Assembly: GCA_000827495.1 (NCBI GenBank)
Contig: KN817527.1
Coordinates: forward strand, 126,132-190,131
Origin: Hypholoma sublateritium FD-334 SS-4
Lineage: Eukaryota; Basidiomycota; Agaricomycetes; Agaricales; Strophariaceae
Reading direction: 5' to 3'
Length of the DNA stretch: 64,000 nt
The notes beneath the pieces are model-generated. The model saw only the letters and a list, made by a program, of their open reading frames with translations, was not told where the DNA came from and did no database searches. Positions 12,501 to 23,193 of this stretch are shown piece by piece. How positions within the stretch are numbered: position 1 is the stretch's first letter; every line of letters starts with the position of its first letter. Made by a program: the position numbers and the translations under genes.

Positions 12501-12907
12501 ACCTCGCCGATTTGGCAGTGGCAAACGGGTTGGAGGGCTCTGTCGTGGGCGAGCGGGTGCTGGGCGTCGCGAAGCGGCTCTGTGTGATGCATAAGTAAGG
12601 ACACGCCAGGACACTCCGCCACTGTCCTGACCTTGTCCTTGAGATCATCGACGATGCTCTTCAGCGGGCCGCTGTTGCTAGCCGAGCGGGTGTGACCATT
12701 GTGCGGGGCGGTGATAAGCGATGGCTTCAGTGGCTTGCCCGCCTCTGCGACGCTGGCAAGGCGGTGGGCGACGGCAGGAATTGTGCTGGCGGCGCTGTCA
12801 TTGTGTGCGTTCGCCTCGGGGGTCGGAGGGGCGGACTCGCCGAGAACAGCGGTGGTGGGGAGGAAGAGGGATGCGATGACCACACGATGGCTGCGAAAAG
12901 AGGACAT
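9520..12907 (-). CDS. Trehalose-6-phosphate synthase complex regulatory subunit (TPS3/TSL1-like; GT20 + TPP-like domains)
   Basis: A protein of roughly 1,000 residues with an N-terminal GT20 synthase-like domain and a C-terminal trehalose-phosphatase-like domain. From ATG 12907: RVVIASLFLPTTAVLGES, a Ser/Arg/Pro-rich linker, then the GT20 part with IIWVNDYHLLLLPTLLR, IGFFMHVAFPSSEIFRCL, VGVFPMGIDV, IVGRDKLDEIQGVKHKL and SLREGMALRTHEFVECQE. The phosphatase-like part has LVLVDFEGTLWRRD where active enzymes have DxDGT; the second aspartate is Glu. That and the RTHEF loop fit the non-catalytic Tps3/Tsl1 subunits that scaffold the trehalose synthase complex. Introns seen: about 12656-12605 (52 nt), 11553-11500, 10920-10867, 10457-10400, 10240s and 10040s; each join keeps conserved residues. 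A Gly/Ser-rich insertion lies near 9700-9800. Stop TAG at 9522-9520. Confidence 0.85.
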
Positions 12908-14155
12908 GAAGAGGCGGGTGCTCGGTGAATTGGAATTGCTGCTATATCTACAAACCGACGTCACGATCGATGATGCTCCGTTTCCCTTTTGGGCCCGTAT
13001 CTCGTGTGCGTTCGGAACAGCGCGACAGAGCGCAACCCGCTCATGGCCACCTCAAATAGGCCGAATCCATCGGATTTCTTCGAATCTGGGCAGCGCAACG
13101 CCGGTCCTGTTCTTCCATGATTCTGTGCGCGAAGCAGTTGTTAATGGGAGGAGAGAGATGCGCACGAGCTCATTGTTCTCACGCTACATTCCGAAGCTTT
13201 TCCAGCCAACGTTTGCCTCCGTGTATTTTAATCTGTTCCGGGCGTTCCGATGTTTCTTCGGATTTCTTCAAAAGATCAACAAGAGCTTCAGCGCAACTTC
13301 AGCGGGCCGTTATGGCTACGCCAAATTCGTCCTCACCCACCGCCAATTTCACTCGCTGTTCAAATTTTAGCTTGGTCGTAATACAGATGGGAGACTACGC
13401 GCTGGGACAGCACTACGTGCCTTTAGGGAGATTTCAAAAAAATCCGAAAAGCACGACCGGAGACAGGTAGATGACTCGCCTTCAAGATAGATAGCCAGTT
13501 TCCTAAAAATCCCTTTCTGCAGGTTTGTGCGCAGATAATCGGCGGTGAGCGTCATCGGAACTGTCAAGCATGACGTTACCACCTAAGAACGATGGAAATA
13601 GACACTGAAAAGTTCCTAGTAATCCAATCTGCCACGAACGGGTGATATCGTTGAGGATAACGTCCTCCCAGTACATCTCGGCGAGTCACAGCAGGCAAAT
13701 AAATCCTCGGTTTGGTGACGTGGGTCGATCGCGCCATTAGACTCGAAGAGGGTACATTTCGGTCGATGGAACCACGCGCGCCAAAGCGCGGAGGTTAGGT
13801 TTGGGGTTAGACATGGGGACGAGTCGGCGTCGGAAGACCCAGGAAACCCCAGACCGTGTGAGAGGTAGCAGAGAAGAGACAGCACGACGCGATTGAGGGG
13901 ACGCTTGGAAATGGTACGGCTCTGAGAGGGTCAGCAGGATCGTCAGTGACTTCAAATAGCAGATCGTTCGGGTTCCACTGTTCCAGGTTGGACATGACGA
14001 TGTACACACGAACACTTAAGCAACCAAACCAGCAGGCGTGCAATGAATCTAATAGGCGCACAATGGAAGCCACGTAGTCAGCGAAAGGATAGAGCATCAT
14101 AAAGCACTTGAAAGGTGGATACATGCGGTGCCTGTATGTGGTTCGACACTCCAGG
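12908..14155. other. Intergenic region upstream of TPS-like gene
   Basis: Contains the promoter and 5' UTR of the minus-strand TPS-like gene. A minus-strand frame starting with ATG near 13996 (MSNLEQWNPNDLLFEVTDD) looks mildly protein-like but has no recognisable continuation, so I do not call it. Confidence 0.4.
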
Positions 14156-14235
14156 ACGCGTCGTTGAACACCTGCTTCAGCGCGGTCGTATTCCGCGCCC
14201 ACGCTAAGGAGACCTCCGCGTTGTTCCCGCCCCCG
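14156..14235 (-). pseudogene. Chimeric relic of the neighbouring GH78 gene
   Basis: The stretch 14159-14211 is nearly identical to 16024-16077 of the intact rhamnosidase-like gene, encoding SLAWA-N-TALKQVFND on the minus strand. It is directly followed by 14212-14235, which matches 16212-16234 (the GG-NNAE segment). In the intact gene these two pieces are separated by about 134 bases including an intron. The relic therefore carries an internal deletion or template switch. It has no start, no stop context and no neighbouring exons. Confidence 0.75.
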
Positions 14236-15118
14236 TGCGCCCAATCCTGTAGGTATATAAAGCAGATTATCCTCGAGCTGTCAAATTTCCACGATAAGGA
14301 AAGCAGATGATAAGAGGGGAACTGAAGGATGAAGGGAGAGGGAGAGAAAGAGTCCCCTGTTCGGGTATATCGGTGATTACCGTGTCACGTGGCCGCGTGC
14401 ATGCCGAGATGCTTACGCAATTAAATGCGCGCGTACTACTACTTGCCCAGTACCAAGCGCGTATATACTATACGTGCGTGCGCCTCAAGTGCGCCCCGTA
14501 CCTTGATGATTGGCACCATCCGGGTAAAACGGTCTCTTGATGTACCACCGGCAGTATTATCGCTGTATTCATGTGCAGCGGAATAATTCCAACACAAGCT
14601 TCTTTTATAGTAAATTATACGCCTTATTTTATTGATTTCTGAAGCTGCCTTTGAGCTGCCTTTACTTTTCAAGAATATTTTGCAGCTCAGGATGCTTGCA
14701 CAAAGCTATGCACAACTTGTTTACGGTCAGCTTATATCACACTTATACAGTCAGCTCACTGGTTCAATAAATGGCAAGTGGGATATAGGGCACCTCTTCG
14801 GTACGAAATTTCTGTTGTGGGCCACCGGCTGATCATCGGGACCTCAGCGTCGAGATCGAAAAGGTTCATGCGTGTCAACTATATGCCCAGTATCACCGTA
14901 CGCCGCGAACGTTCTTTCATCTCCAAAGAATCATACGTGTGTCCCCATCATCGATATCAATAGTGCAATTACCCTTTTTGCGCTTGAAAACAGCGCTTTT
15001 CACTCTGCGTCACTAAGTATGTTTAGACACTACGCATCTCTGATGTCAGTAACTATCAAATGTGGAAATTCACCAACTCCCAATGGCGAACCGATGCGAC
15101 GCCCCACGACAGATCCCA
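14236..15118. other. Intergenic region downstream of GH78 gene
   Basis: No coding region supported. It includes repeated short palindromic purine/pyrimidine stretches around 14430-14480 but nothing assignable. Confidence 0.4.
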
Positions 15119-17698
15119 TCACGTCTCCCCCGAAAACATAACCACATGTATCCCTCCCTCCAGCGCAATCTCCACCCCCGCGCCCGCCTCAAATCGCCCC
15201 GCCCGGCCATCCAGCACATACTCCGTCCCGCGCACCGCCCCCGCAGGGAGCCGTAGTATCCCGTCCGTCCCCGTTGGTGTGTTTATCTCCACGCGTAACC
15301 CGCCTGTGCCCGCCAGCGCCCATTGTACGCCGAACCACCCGAGCGGCGTGCTGAAGCCGCCCTGCGCGCCGGGCAGCCCGCCTTGAATATGCGGCGCGAC
15401 GACCCACGCTTGCCCCGCGGGCGCGGTCACCGTGAGCCCGAGCGCGTAAAATGTGAGCGCGGAGGTAGGGCCCGAGCTCCATCCGTGCGAGTGGGATGTG
15501 TATGAGGGGTCGTCATTGTAGCCTTGGTAGTAGCGGTACCTGGTAGAGCGCGCGGTGTGCGATTAATAGGCATTGAAAGAATGGACGAATGAGAACGCAC
15601 GCGAGGGAGCCGTTCGCTGTAAAGCCTTCCAAGAGCGTGCTCTGCACGGACAGGTTCGTGGTGAGCATGTACCCCCACGTCCTCCGTATAAGTTCCAGTG
15701 CGCGCGCGTCGTTCCCCGCCTCGAAGTGCGCCTGTACCTATAATATGCAACAGCCCAAACCCCAAGTCCCATTAACGCACAACACTCAAAAAAAAAACGA
15801 AAGCGCACCTCATATCCAGCAATGAAGGGGCTAATCGTATCCGGAAGCTCAGGCACCACCGGCCCAATGTCATTCCAATTGCCCACCAGCCCATCGCTAA
15901 TTTGCGCTTTCTGCGCCTCCGACTGCGTGAGGTTGAACACAACCGCGAACGAGTTCGCGTCCTCGGGGCAGAGCGTCGTCGTCGCGTTGTCGCGGTACAT
16001 CTCCACATCCGCGAGCCAGAACACGTCGTTGAACACCTGCTTCAGCGCAGTCGCGTTCTGCGCCCACGCTAAGGAGAGCGCGGTGTCGTTCGCGTACGTC
16101 GCAAGCTCGGAAGCGGTGACTAGGACCTGCGCGGGTGTCGCAAAGTCTGATGTGAGCTGCACGAATTATACACGGGGGAATAACTGCATACCCGGTATAG
16201 AATCGCATTGCCCTCCGCGTTGTGCCCGCCCCCGCCTTGCCTTGCCCAGTCCCGCAAACCAGTGACGTTCATCAGCCCCGAGGAGTCAACCTTACCTTCG
16301 AGGAACGCGACCGCCTTCGTATAATTCGCCCAGACGTCCAGCAGCCAGTCGGTATCAGCCGAGAATAGATGGTAATTATCTGCGTCCCCAAGCGTTAGTT
16401 GAATTATTTTTTCCAAGCAGAAAACGTCACGAAAAAGCGACGCACATGTCCCAATCAGTGTCCACGCGTGGTACGTGTCTGAGCCCTGCTGGCTCAGCGG
16501 CGGGCCCGACTCAGGGAGCGCGCCTGTCTTAGGGTTGATCGCCGCAAACATGGTCGAGAGCGCGTTCTTGGTGGGTAAGAGGTCGTTTGTGGAGACGAAC
16601 TGGGTGGGCACCGCTATGCCCATGTCGCCTGATTTTTGAAATAAAATTGGATGAGATACTGGGGAATGTGACTGAAAAGATGATCTACCTGGCCATACTG
16701 CTCTGTGGTCGTGAAGCAGAGGGTGAGTGCGAATATTATATCATGACAGATGTATTTACCTGTCGCGTTTCGCTCCATCCACGATGATAGGACCGGCCAC
16801 CCCCAGCGTCGCATTGTTCGCCCATGCTATCAGATAGAGTCCTCAGCCGAACATCAAGCGTACCTCAATAATTTGCTTACATCCTGGTGGCGCAAACGGC
16901 ACCTCCCTCCCCGTATCCAGCGGCACAGTATTCGTCTGCACCGTATACGCTCCAGCATACCACACTAAAACACACCATCAGACACAACTCATCTCCACTT
17001 CAAAAATAAAGCAAACACCACCTTTTGTCAGCAGATCCACATCTTGCGCCCCCTCATCCAGCGCATAGAAATAACCCTCGTACGCCCTCAAATCAGTTAC
17101 ATGCGGCATGAAATTAATCGCACACGACACGTCTGCCAGCGTCACCTCACCCCCGCTCGCCACGAGCGTGAGGTAGCGGAACCCTCCGCGCAGCGAGTAC
17201 GTGGGCTGCGTCCAGCGCCCCGAGGCAAGCGGCGCGTCGACGCGCAGCACGCCGTCGAAAGTCGTGTTCTGCGCGGGGAAGGACGAGTCGTCCGATGCGT
17301 TTGGGCGGATGAACGCGGGCGACTCGGTGAAGGACAGCGCAAGCGCAGCCGCGGGACTGGGCGCGTCGATGGTGAGGGTGATCAGGCCGCCGACCTACGC
17401 CAACCAAATCAAATGAAATACAGTATATAGTGGGCAGAGGCACGCGCACCTCGACGCCAAAGTCCAGCGTGACCCACGACCCCGATGCGAGTGCTGCCGC
17501 GCCCTTCTTCCCAACAAGCAGTTCCGCCCCCGTTACCACCCCGCTAGTGGAGTGTATTGCCGCAGGGTAGACTGTCTTCGTGCGCGGCGCGATATTGAAC
17601 GTGTCCCATTTCCCCGCCGGAGCGAGTCCCCATGCCGCGCCAGAAAGATGCGCAAGAACCAAGCACAAGTACCAGCAGTATCCAAGAAGGAATAGCAT
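15119..17698 (-). CDS. Glycoside hydrolase family 78-like alpha-L-rhamnosidase, secreted
   Basis: GH78 enzymes release terminal L-rhamnose from plant glycosides and pectin side chains. ATG at 17698 opens a signal peptide (FLLGYCWYLCLVLAHLSGAAWG). A beta-sandwich region follows (KWDTFNIAPRTKTVYP; SWVTLDFGVEVGG), then GRWTQPTYSLRGGFRYLTLVA. The six-hairpin catalytic domain contains VDGAKRDRAVWPGDMGIA, where an acidic residue of the AKRD segment is the likely general acid; this motif is rebuilt from three exons including a 14-nt micro-exon (16702-16689). Later parts: DNYHLFSADTDWLLDVWANY, GHNAEGNAILYR, SLAWAQNATALKQVFNDVFW, CPEDANSFAVVFNL, and SYTSHSHGWSSGPTSALT. The C-terminal beta domain ends VVMFSGET with TGA at 15121-15119. 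Nine or so short introns. A relic copy lies 0.9 kb downstream of the 3' end. Confidence 0.85.
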
Positions 17699-19110
17699 AG
17701 TGGTCGTCCAGTCTGGCCTTGGCTATGACGGGGCATATGTAGGGGCGAAAGGTGCACAGGCGGACCGCGCAACGCGATCCCATGATCGGTCTGCAGACTT
17801 CGGAGTGGTAGCCAGAGAACGACGGTACAGCAGCGCTTCGCGTCAGAAAACATCGGCCCAGTTAAAATATTGTCACGAGCTGGAAGAAGAGTGCCAAAGA
17901 CGGCCCGCTGGGGCACTGGTGACTGAACCGCATATGCAGAACTGCAAAGTGCTCCAATACCTTGAGTACACTCTGGCCAGCCCAGAGTCAAGTCCGACGC
18001 TTTGCGGCCGCCGATGGCCATGCGAAATACATCCCACCATCTTAGCGGCATGCCACTGCGTTAAAGGTGCGGATACGAGCATGCTGCTGTTCCAAGCACA
18101 ATGGAACATTACAGGCTGGCCGGGTGGGAAGCTGGGAAAGACTGCATTATATATGCTGCCTTTTGTGCGTATCTAAACCGCTCTTGTCCCATAAAGCATG
18201 TCGCAAACGCTAGCCGAATTCAGTCAATTACTAGTAACAGGGCTATTCTGCCATATCTGACTCACACGCAGCACTTGTCCATGATGTCCGCGTCTTGTCC
18301 GGTTTCGCGCCATTCTTAGATTTCTCTGCAAGTACTTGATCTTCTTATTCGAGTTATTGTTGGGAGAACTCGGCTGGTGGTTGGAGCGGTTTCGGCCATC
18401 TGACAGTCCGCGAGAACAATGCAAGGCTGACGTCAGGTTGACGTTAAGTGCAGGCCGTTTGCTGTGAACCTGCTGTGAGAGGAGAGAGACGAGTGTCTTG
18501 GGGAACCACTTCGGCATTTGTTCATATTATTCCCAAATTATTCCGATTGCGTGTTTAAATTGTAGATGGGTCCGAAGAGCATTGGCAGGTGTGAGCGGCA
18601 TCCAGCGCTGATGATAACTCCTTTATATGACCTTACTCACCTAAACCCAGCATTAACATCTTCTTTTGATAGGAGCGAACAAAAGTGACTCTCGCTGTGG
18701 AAGGCAAGTGGAAAGCTGGCTGCTGGCGCACATCGTTCTACTGCCGCGCCAGATTCCCATTAGCCGGAGCCGGAAGCTCCATAAAAGGCAATTTAGCTTT
18801 AAACACTCGCAGCACGTGGTAGATTTCCACACGAAATCAGATCTTTGTCAGATCTTGCCTATTCCGCTTTTCTTCTTCCTCAGCCAATGTATTGCCCATC
18901 GCGGTGTTTTTCTGCTGTGAATCCCACAGAAAGGCTCACAGCACCAGCGCTGTGATTGATAGCGTAGATTTGCGGGCGCAAGCGTGTGTTTGCTGTAGTT
19001 AATTACTGCGAAAGGCCATATTATGTCAGCAATGTCCGTTCTCCGCTGATTGTGGCAAAGGTGTCTGCTTGTTCCTCTCCGCCATCCTACTGCCGCTGTC
19101 CTTTTTTCGC
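17699..19110. other. Divergent intergenic region between GH78 and HAPSTR1-like genes
   Basis: Long upstream region for both flanking genes. Long minus-strand open frames at 17533-18051 overlap the GH78 5' end in another frame and show no conserved motif. No gene is supported. Confidence 0.5.
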
Positions 19111-20245
19111 ATGGAGTCGCTGAACCTCAACACTCTCGTTAACTCACTCCCAAATGGCCAGCAGAACGCGGAGAAGGAACTTTTGAACGATTTCAAAGGT
19201 ACTATGGCATGTCTCCTGACAGACAAAGGCGGCACTGACTCCATTTTCGCTCTCCCCAGCCGCGGCACTGAGCATAACCACACTGTACCGCTCGTCCCGC
19301 AAGAACTCGAAACGGGCGTACAACAACGGGTACTCGACGGCGTGCCAGGACATGCTGAACTTTATCCAGCAGGGCGTCTCAGCGAGCGATATCGGACTGG
19401 CGCCGTCGGGCACGTCGCATGCCGTCGAGGGCGGTGGCATGACGATCGGGCGGGTGATGGACTGGATCGAGGCGCGGGTCGATGCTATCCGCGCGCGCGA
19501 GGAAGAGGAGGAGGAAGACGAAGAGCGGGAGAAGGACAAGGAACGTGCTCCTCGCCCCGCCGCAGAGCGGCCGGTGGCTGGCCCCGTCGCAGCGAAATCG
19601 GACGACCGCAAGGCGTCGCCAGCAGCATCCGCAGGCTCCTCGAAGGCCAAGGCCACCGTGAGTTTGATCGTCCATCGTGGCATATGCGATTTTAAAATTT
19701 ATGATTATCAGTCCTCATCACTCCCGACTCCGAGCTCGCCCGTCTCAGGCACGACGGCGCCGTCGGCGCCAACATCGCCCTCGCCACCACCACTCAGCGC
19801 TGCCCCGCGCCACAAGGCAAGCAAGGGTCGGCCAACGCCCACGAAAGAATCGTTCCATCCCACGCCTCAGTCCACCCACTTCTCGCCACCAACGTTTATA
19901 TCGGAGCCCTTTCCTGTCTCTCACTCCCAGTCATCCATCCCATTCGCCGAAACCCCCGTCATCATCAACGCTGGGTCCAAGCGCCGGCACGCGATGATGA
20001 TGATGCTTGACTCCAATTCACCCGCCATCTCCATTGGCGGGCCCTCCTCGGCAGTTTCGTCACCCGGTGGCACTGGCACCGCGAACGGTGGCGCGCACAC
20101 ATCGTCAAGCTTGGGTAGACGGCGGACACGCAATTCACGGAACCTACAGCCCCACAATTCGAACATCAGCGTTGTGCAGATGGCGCCCGAAGAGATGGAC
20201 ATCGAAGAGGATGGGCGGGAACGGAAACGCGTCGCCAGGCGATGA
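19111..20245 (+). CDS. HAPSTR1/C16orf72-like (DUF4588) nuclear protein
   Basis: ATG at 19111. Exon 1 ends at 19198; intron 19199-19259 joins to give LLNDFKAAALSITTLYRSS, followed by SKRAYNNGYSTACQDMLNFI. A helix of this shape (F-x-A-A-x-x-x-T-x-LY-K/R-S, then a GY-x-x-x-x-D motif) resembles the conserved core of metazoan HAPSTR1 (partner of the ubiquitin ligase HUWE1 in stress signalling). Next come MDWIEARVDAI and a Glu-rich coiled stretch (about residues 115-135). After a second intron (about 19654-19711) the rest is Ser/Pro-rich and disordered, with a methionine run (HAMMMMLD) and a basic end, ERKRVARR, that could be a nuclear localisation signal. The gene model is firm; the HAPSTR1 name is a resemblance from memory and needs a profile search. 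Confidence 0.6.
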
Positions 20246-20821
20246 TGCATCGATTTATTTATAAACTGTTCATATTTCATAGGATTAATCTCCCACAGCT
20301 TCCATCCTTCTCTGCCGTCGTCCATTTCCTCCCATCTTATCACCACATCGCGATTCCCTGTTCCTGCTGTATCGCCTACCTACCCTCTTGCATACATACA
20401 TACATTCTCGATACCGCCATCATCCATCCACGCAAGCCTCTCCGTACGATCCAATACTTTAGTATTTCGTAGCAGTAGTTTTTCTCCCTCATTTCATGAC
20501 ACCATGTTTACGATTTTCCTTCCTTTCCAACAACAGGGTTTGGGCACTGTCTCCGGACGCTAGCACTTGCTATCGATAGGGAGTTACGGATACGAACAGT
20601 ATATTCTTCTTGCATATACACACTTATGTATCGCTCACTGAATCCCTTTCCCTCTGATGTATTAATTAGCGAAAAATGTTATGGAATCAATGCCAAGATA
20701 GATAGCGGTGCTACCTTCCTTATCACAATCACAAAGTACAGGATGCTGCCAGTATATCATCCTGTGCCAATCAAGAGAATAAAATAATCTATGACGTATA
20801 ACAATGCGAAAGTAAACCCAA
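20246..20821. other. Convergent 3' intergenic region
   Basis: Lies between the 3' ends of the HAPSTR1-like gene and the MICOS gene. Pyrimidine-rich with repeated acatacatacat near 20392-20404; no coding region. Confidence 0.5.
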
Positions 20822-21778
20822 TTATACGAGTCTTTTGACCTCCTCTGCCTTGACCTCTGCCTTCTGCTCGACTTTCTTCTGGACTTCCTCCACCTTTGAA
20901 GTAACCGCGCTGCCGGTCTCTGATGCCGCTTTTTCTGCGGCCTCCACCGTGCCCGCCTTGTTCCAGCCAAGGGTCTCCTTCAGCTTCAGGCCCGTCGTCT
21001 CCTGGATCTTCTCCACAGCCACAACAGCACCGTGGTCAATCCACTCACGGCCGCCCTTCGTCGTTTCCTTCACGCGGTCCCACGTCATCGCCGAATGCGC
21101 CTTCGCAATCTCGTGCTTTTCCGCGAAAGTGGGGAAGTACGTATCCTCGAGGTCGCCGAGGTACGCGGCGAGGTTGCCGCTCGTCTGCGGGAGGAAGTGT
21201 CGCGCGGAGAGCACAAGGAGAAGCGGCGGGAGCAGCGCGCGTGTGGGGAGCATGCGATTGCGCGCGAGGATGGAGCCCGTCAGGCCTGCGACGCCTGTGT
21301 ATAGCAGGCCGGGCGTGAGCGCCTCGTCCGGCGCGATGATCGCTTTCACGCGTTCTGCGGGGGAGCGGGTAAGCAAAAAAATATTGGGAAAAAGAGGTAG
21401 GCGACGTACTCTCAACCGCGTGCTCGACGCCGATCCACCTCGAGACCCACCCTTGCACATGGGCGTGTGCGTCGCCGTACGCCCGCAGCACGTGTCGGCG
21501 GACGACACCGATCTCGCGCTCGAGCTGCGACGGCGTGTCGACAAGCAGGATGTCGGGCGTCGGGGAGGGGTATATTGAGAGCTAGACGAAGTACACCTTC
21601 AGCGCTGCGTCGAGCCTACAAGCCAGATGGTTGACCTTCTCTGGCGACTCGTGCAGCCCCACGGCGGTGCCTGCAGCTACGGACAGAAAGGCCCTCCGCG
21701 GCTGTTGAAACAGGTTCAGCGAAATGAAGATGCTAAACTGTATGATTGACTCGCCACCCGAGATGCTGTCCGGAACAT
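20822..21778 (-). CDS. MICOS complex subunit MIC26/MIC27 (apolipoprotein O family)
   Basis: MICOS shapes cristae junctions in the mitochondrial inner membrane. The ATG at 21778 opens a very short exon (MFRTASR, a presequence-like start), after which an intron of about 56 nt leads to an Ala/Gly-rich targeting stretch (RRAFLSVAAGTAVGLHESPEK). The next exon gives LSIYPSPTPDILLVDTPSQL, EIGVVRRHVLRAYGDAHAHV and VSRWIGVEHAVE; the last intron leads to RVKAIIAPDEALTPGLLYTG, then a hydrophobic segment (VAGLTGSILARNRMLPTRAL), LLPPLLLVLSARHFLPQTSGN and AEKHEIAKAHSAMTWDRVKE. The C-terminal half is an amphipathic, Lys/Glu/Ala-rich helix typical of the apolipoprotein-like fold. Stop TAA at 20824-20822. Exon 1 is inferred from conservation; internal start sites in other frames were rejected. 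Confidence 0.8.
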
Positions 21779-22206
21779 GTCTATAGCAGGAGAAAGATTG
21801 GTGTACAAAATGTTACCAGTCGGGAATGAACGGTGCGTTGACAGACGCTGTTTGTTTCGGATGGCGGTGCATAATAGCTTCGGCCCGCTGGCATTACGGA
21901 GTGTCCACCCGGCCCGCCATTCCCACTTCCCAGCGGCTCGCACTTTTGCTTGGATTTGCAATTATGTTACAACGCTCACGAGAACGTAGACTGAGATGTC
22001 CGGTTCTGTCCGATCTCAATTTCATCATATCCCCTTCCAACTTCGCCTCATCAAAAGTTGCCGAATTTACTTCTTTGTCGCTTCACACCAAAGTAGTTAA
22101 TTGAAAGCTGTAGTGCGCATCATAGTAGATATCAGGATTCTCCGAAAATTCTGCAGTTGCGCTGATACAATTTATGTATACAGATGTACGCCCACGACCA
22201 GGCGTC
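21779..22206. other. Intergenic region, MICOS promoter and SDR 3' flank
   Basis: No coding region supported. Holds the promoter of the minus-strand MICOS gene. Confidence 0.5.
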
Positions 22207-23193
22207 CTACTTCAGATCAGCGCTCCACCCCTTCGCCGCCTCCACGTCCTTGCGCACGGACTCGAGCTGTGCCTCAATCCCCGCAATCGAGTCCAGACCA
22301 AGGGGAACGCGCAGCCCGACGTTGGCGGTACGCGCAATGGCGTGGATAGCGCGCGCCGCCTTCTCCGGATCGCCACCCACGTCACGCGCGGAGCCCGTGA
22401 AGAACGCCCGCGCCTGAGCTGACGGAAGGCTCTCCGCTACATATGCAGGGTGCACGGCATGCGCGTGCATCCCGTCTGTTCCGGTGATCGCGCGCGTGTT
22501 GAACACGCCTGGCTCGAGTATAGTGACAGTGATACCCCAAGTGGGGTCAAGCTCCCCCGCGAGCGCCTGCGAGAGGCCCTCCAGCGCGTATTTCCTGTTT
22601 GGGCCGACGCGGTTAGTCGCTGTTTCTTGGACTGGCGAGAGGAAAGAACTCACGTGGCACTGTAGTACCCCACGGCCGGCATCGCGCTCACGCCGACGAC
22701 GCTTGAAACCTGCAGCAGGCGGCCACCGCGCGGCACGTTGACATCGCGGAACACGCGCACCGCCTCGCGTGAGACGTTCGCCGCGCCCCAAAAGTTGACC
22801 TCGAAGACGCTACGTGCGTCCGCGTCCGGCGTTCCCTCGACCTCCGCGACCTCCGCGAAGCCGGCGTTGTTGTACACCACGTCGACGCGGCTGAATTTGG
22901 CGATGGCAGCGGCGAAGGCGGAGGTAATGGCGGGTTGCGAGACGACGTCGAGTGGTAGGACGAGGAGCTGGGTGGTAGGGTATCTCGCCACCAGGTCGTC
23001 CAGAGCTTGCGGCTTGCGCAGGGTTGCGACGACGCGCTCGCCTTGCGCGAGCGTATGCTCGACCACAGCGCGGCCGAGTCCAGAGGATGCGCCGGTCACT
23101 GCGATAATTAGATAATGAGACTTAGCAGACACGCAAAAGGCAGTTGCAGAGCTCAGACGCACCAAACCAGACTTTGCTATCGACGGATGCCAT
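22207..23193 (-). CDS. Short-chain dehydrogenase/reductase (classical SDR)
   Basis: NAD(P)-dependent oxidoreductase with a Rossmann fold, about 285 residues. ATG at 23193 gives MASVDSKVWF, and an intron (GTGCGT to CGCAG, about 23162-23103) joins to VTGASSGLGRAVVEHTLAQG, the dinucleotide-binding motif TGxxxGxG. Then VVATLRKPQALDDL (the Arg suggests NADP preference), LDVVSQP, the structural motif NNAGFAEVAEVEG, VNFWGAANVSREAVRVFR, the catalytic Ser in QVSSVVGVSAMPAVG, and YSATKYALEGLSQALAGEL containing the Tyr-x-x-x-Lys pair, rebuilt across a second intron (about 22660-22600). EPGVFNTRA follows the usual substrate loop. Stop TAG at 22209-22207. The sequence resembles basidiomycete proteins annotated as NAD(P)-binding or oxidoreductase; the substrate is unknown. 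No biosynthetic cluster surrounds it. Confidence 0.9.

Noticed and set aside
13616..14015. Minus-strand frames upstream of the TPS-like gene
   Set aside because: A protein-like start (MSNLEQWNPNDLLFE) is seen, but no continuation with family resemblance or consistent introns.
17533..18051. Long minus-strand open frame (172 codons) overlapping the GH78 start
   Set aside because: It overlaps the secretion-signal exon in a different frame and shows no conserved motif; high GC alone explains it.
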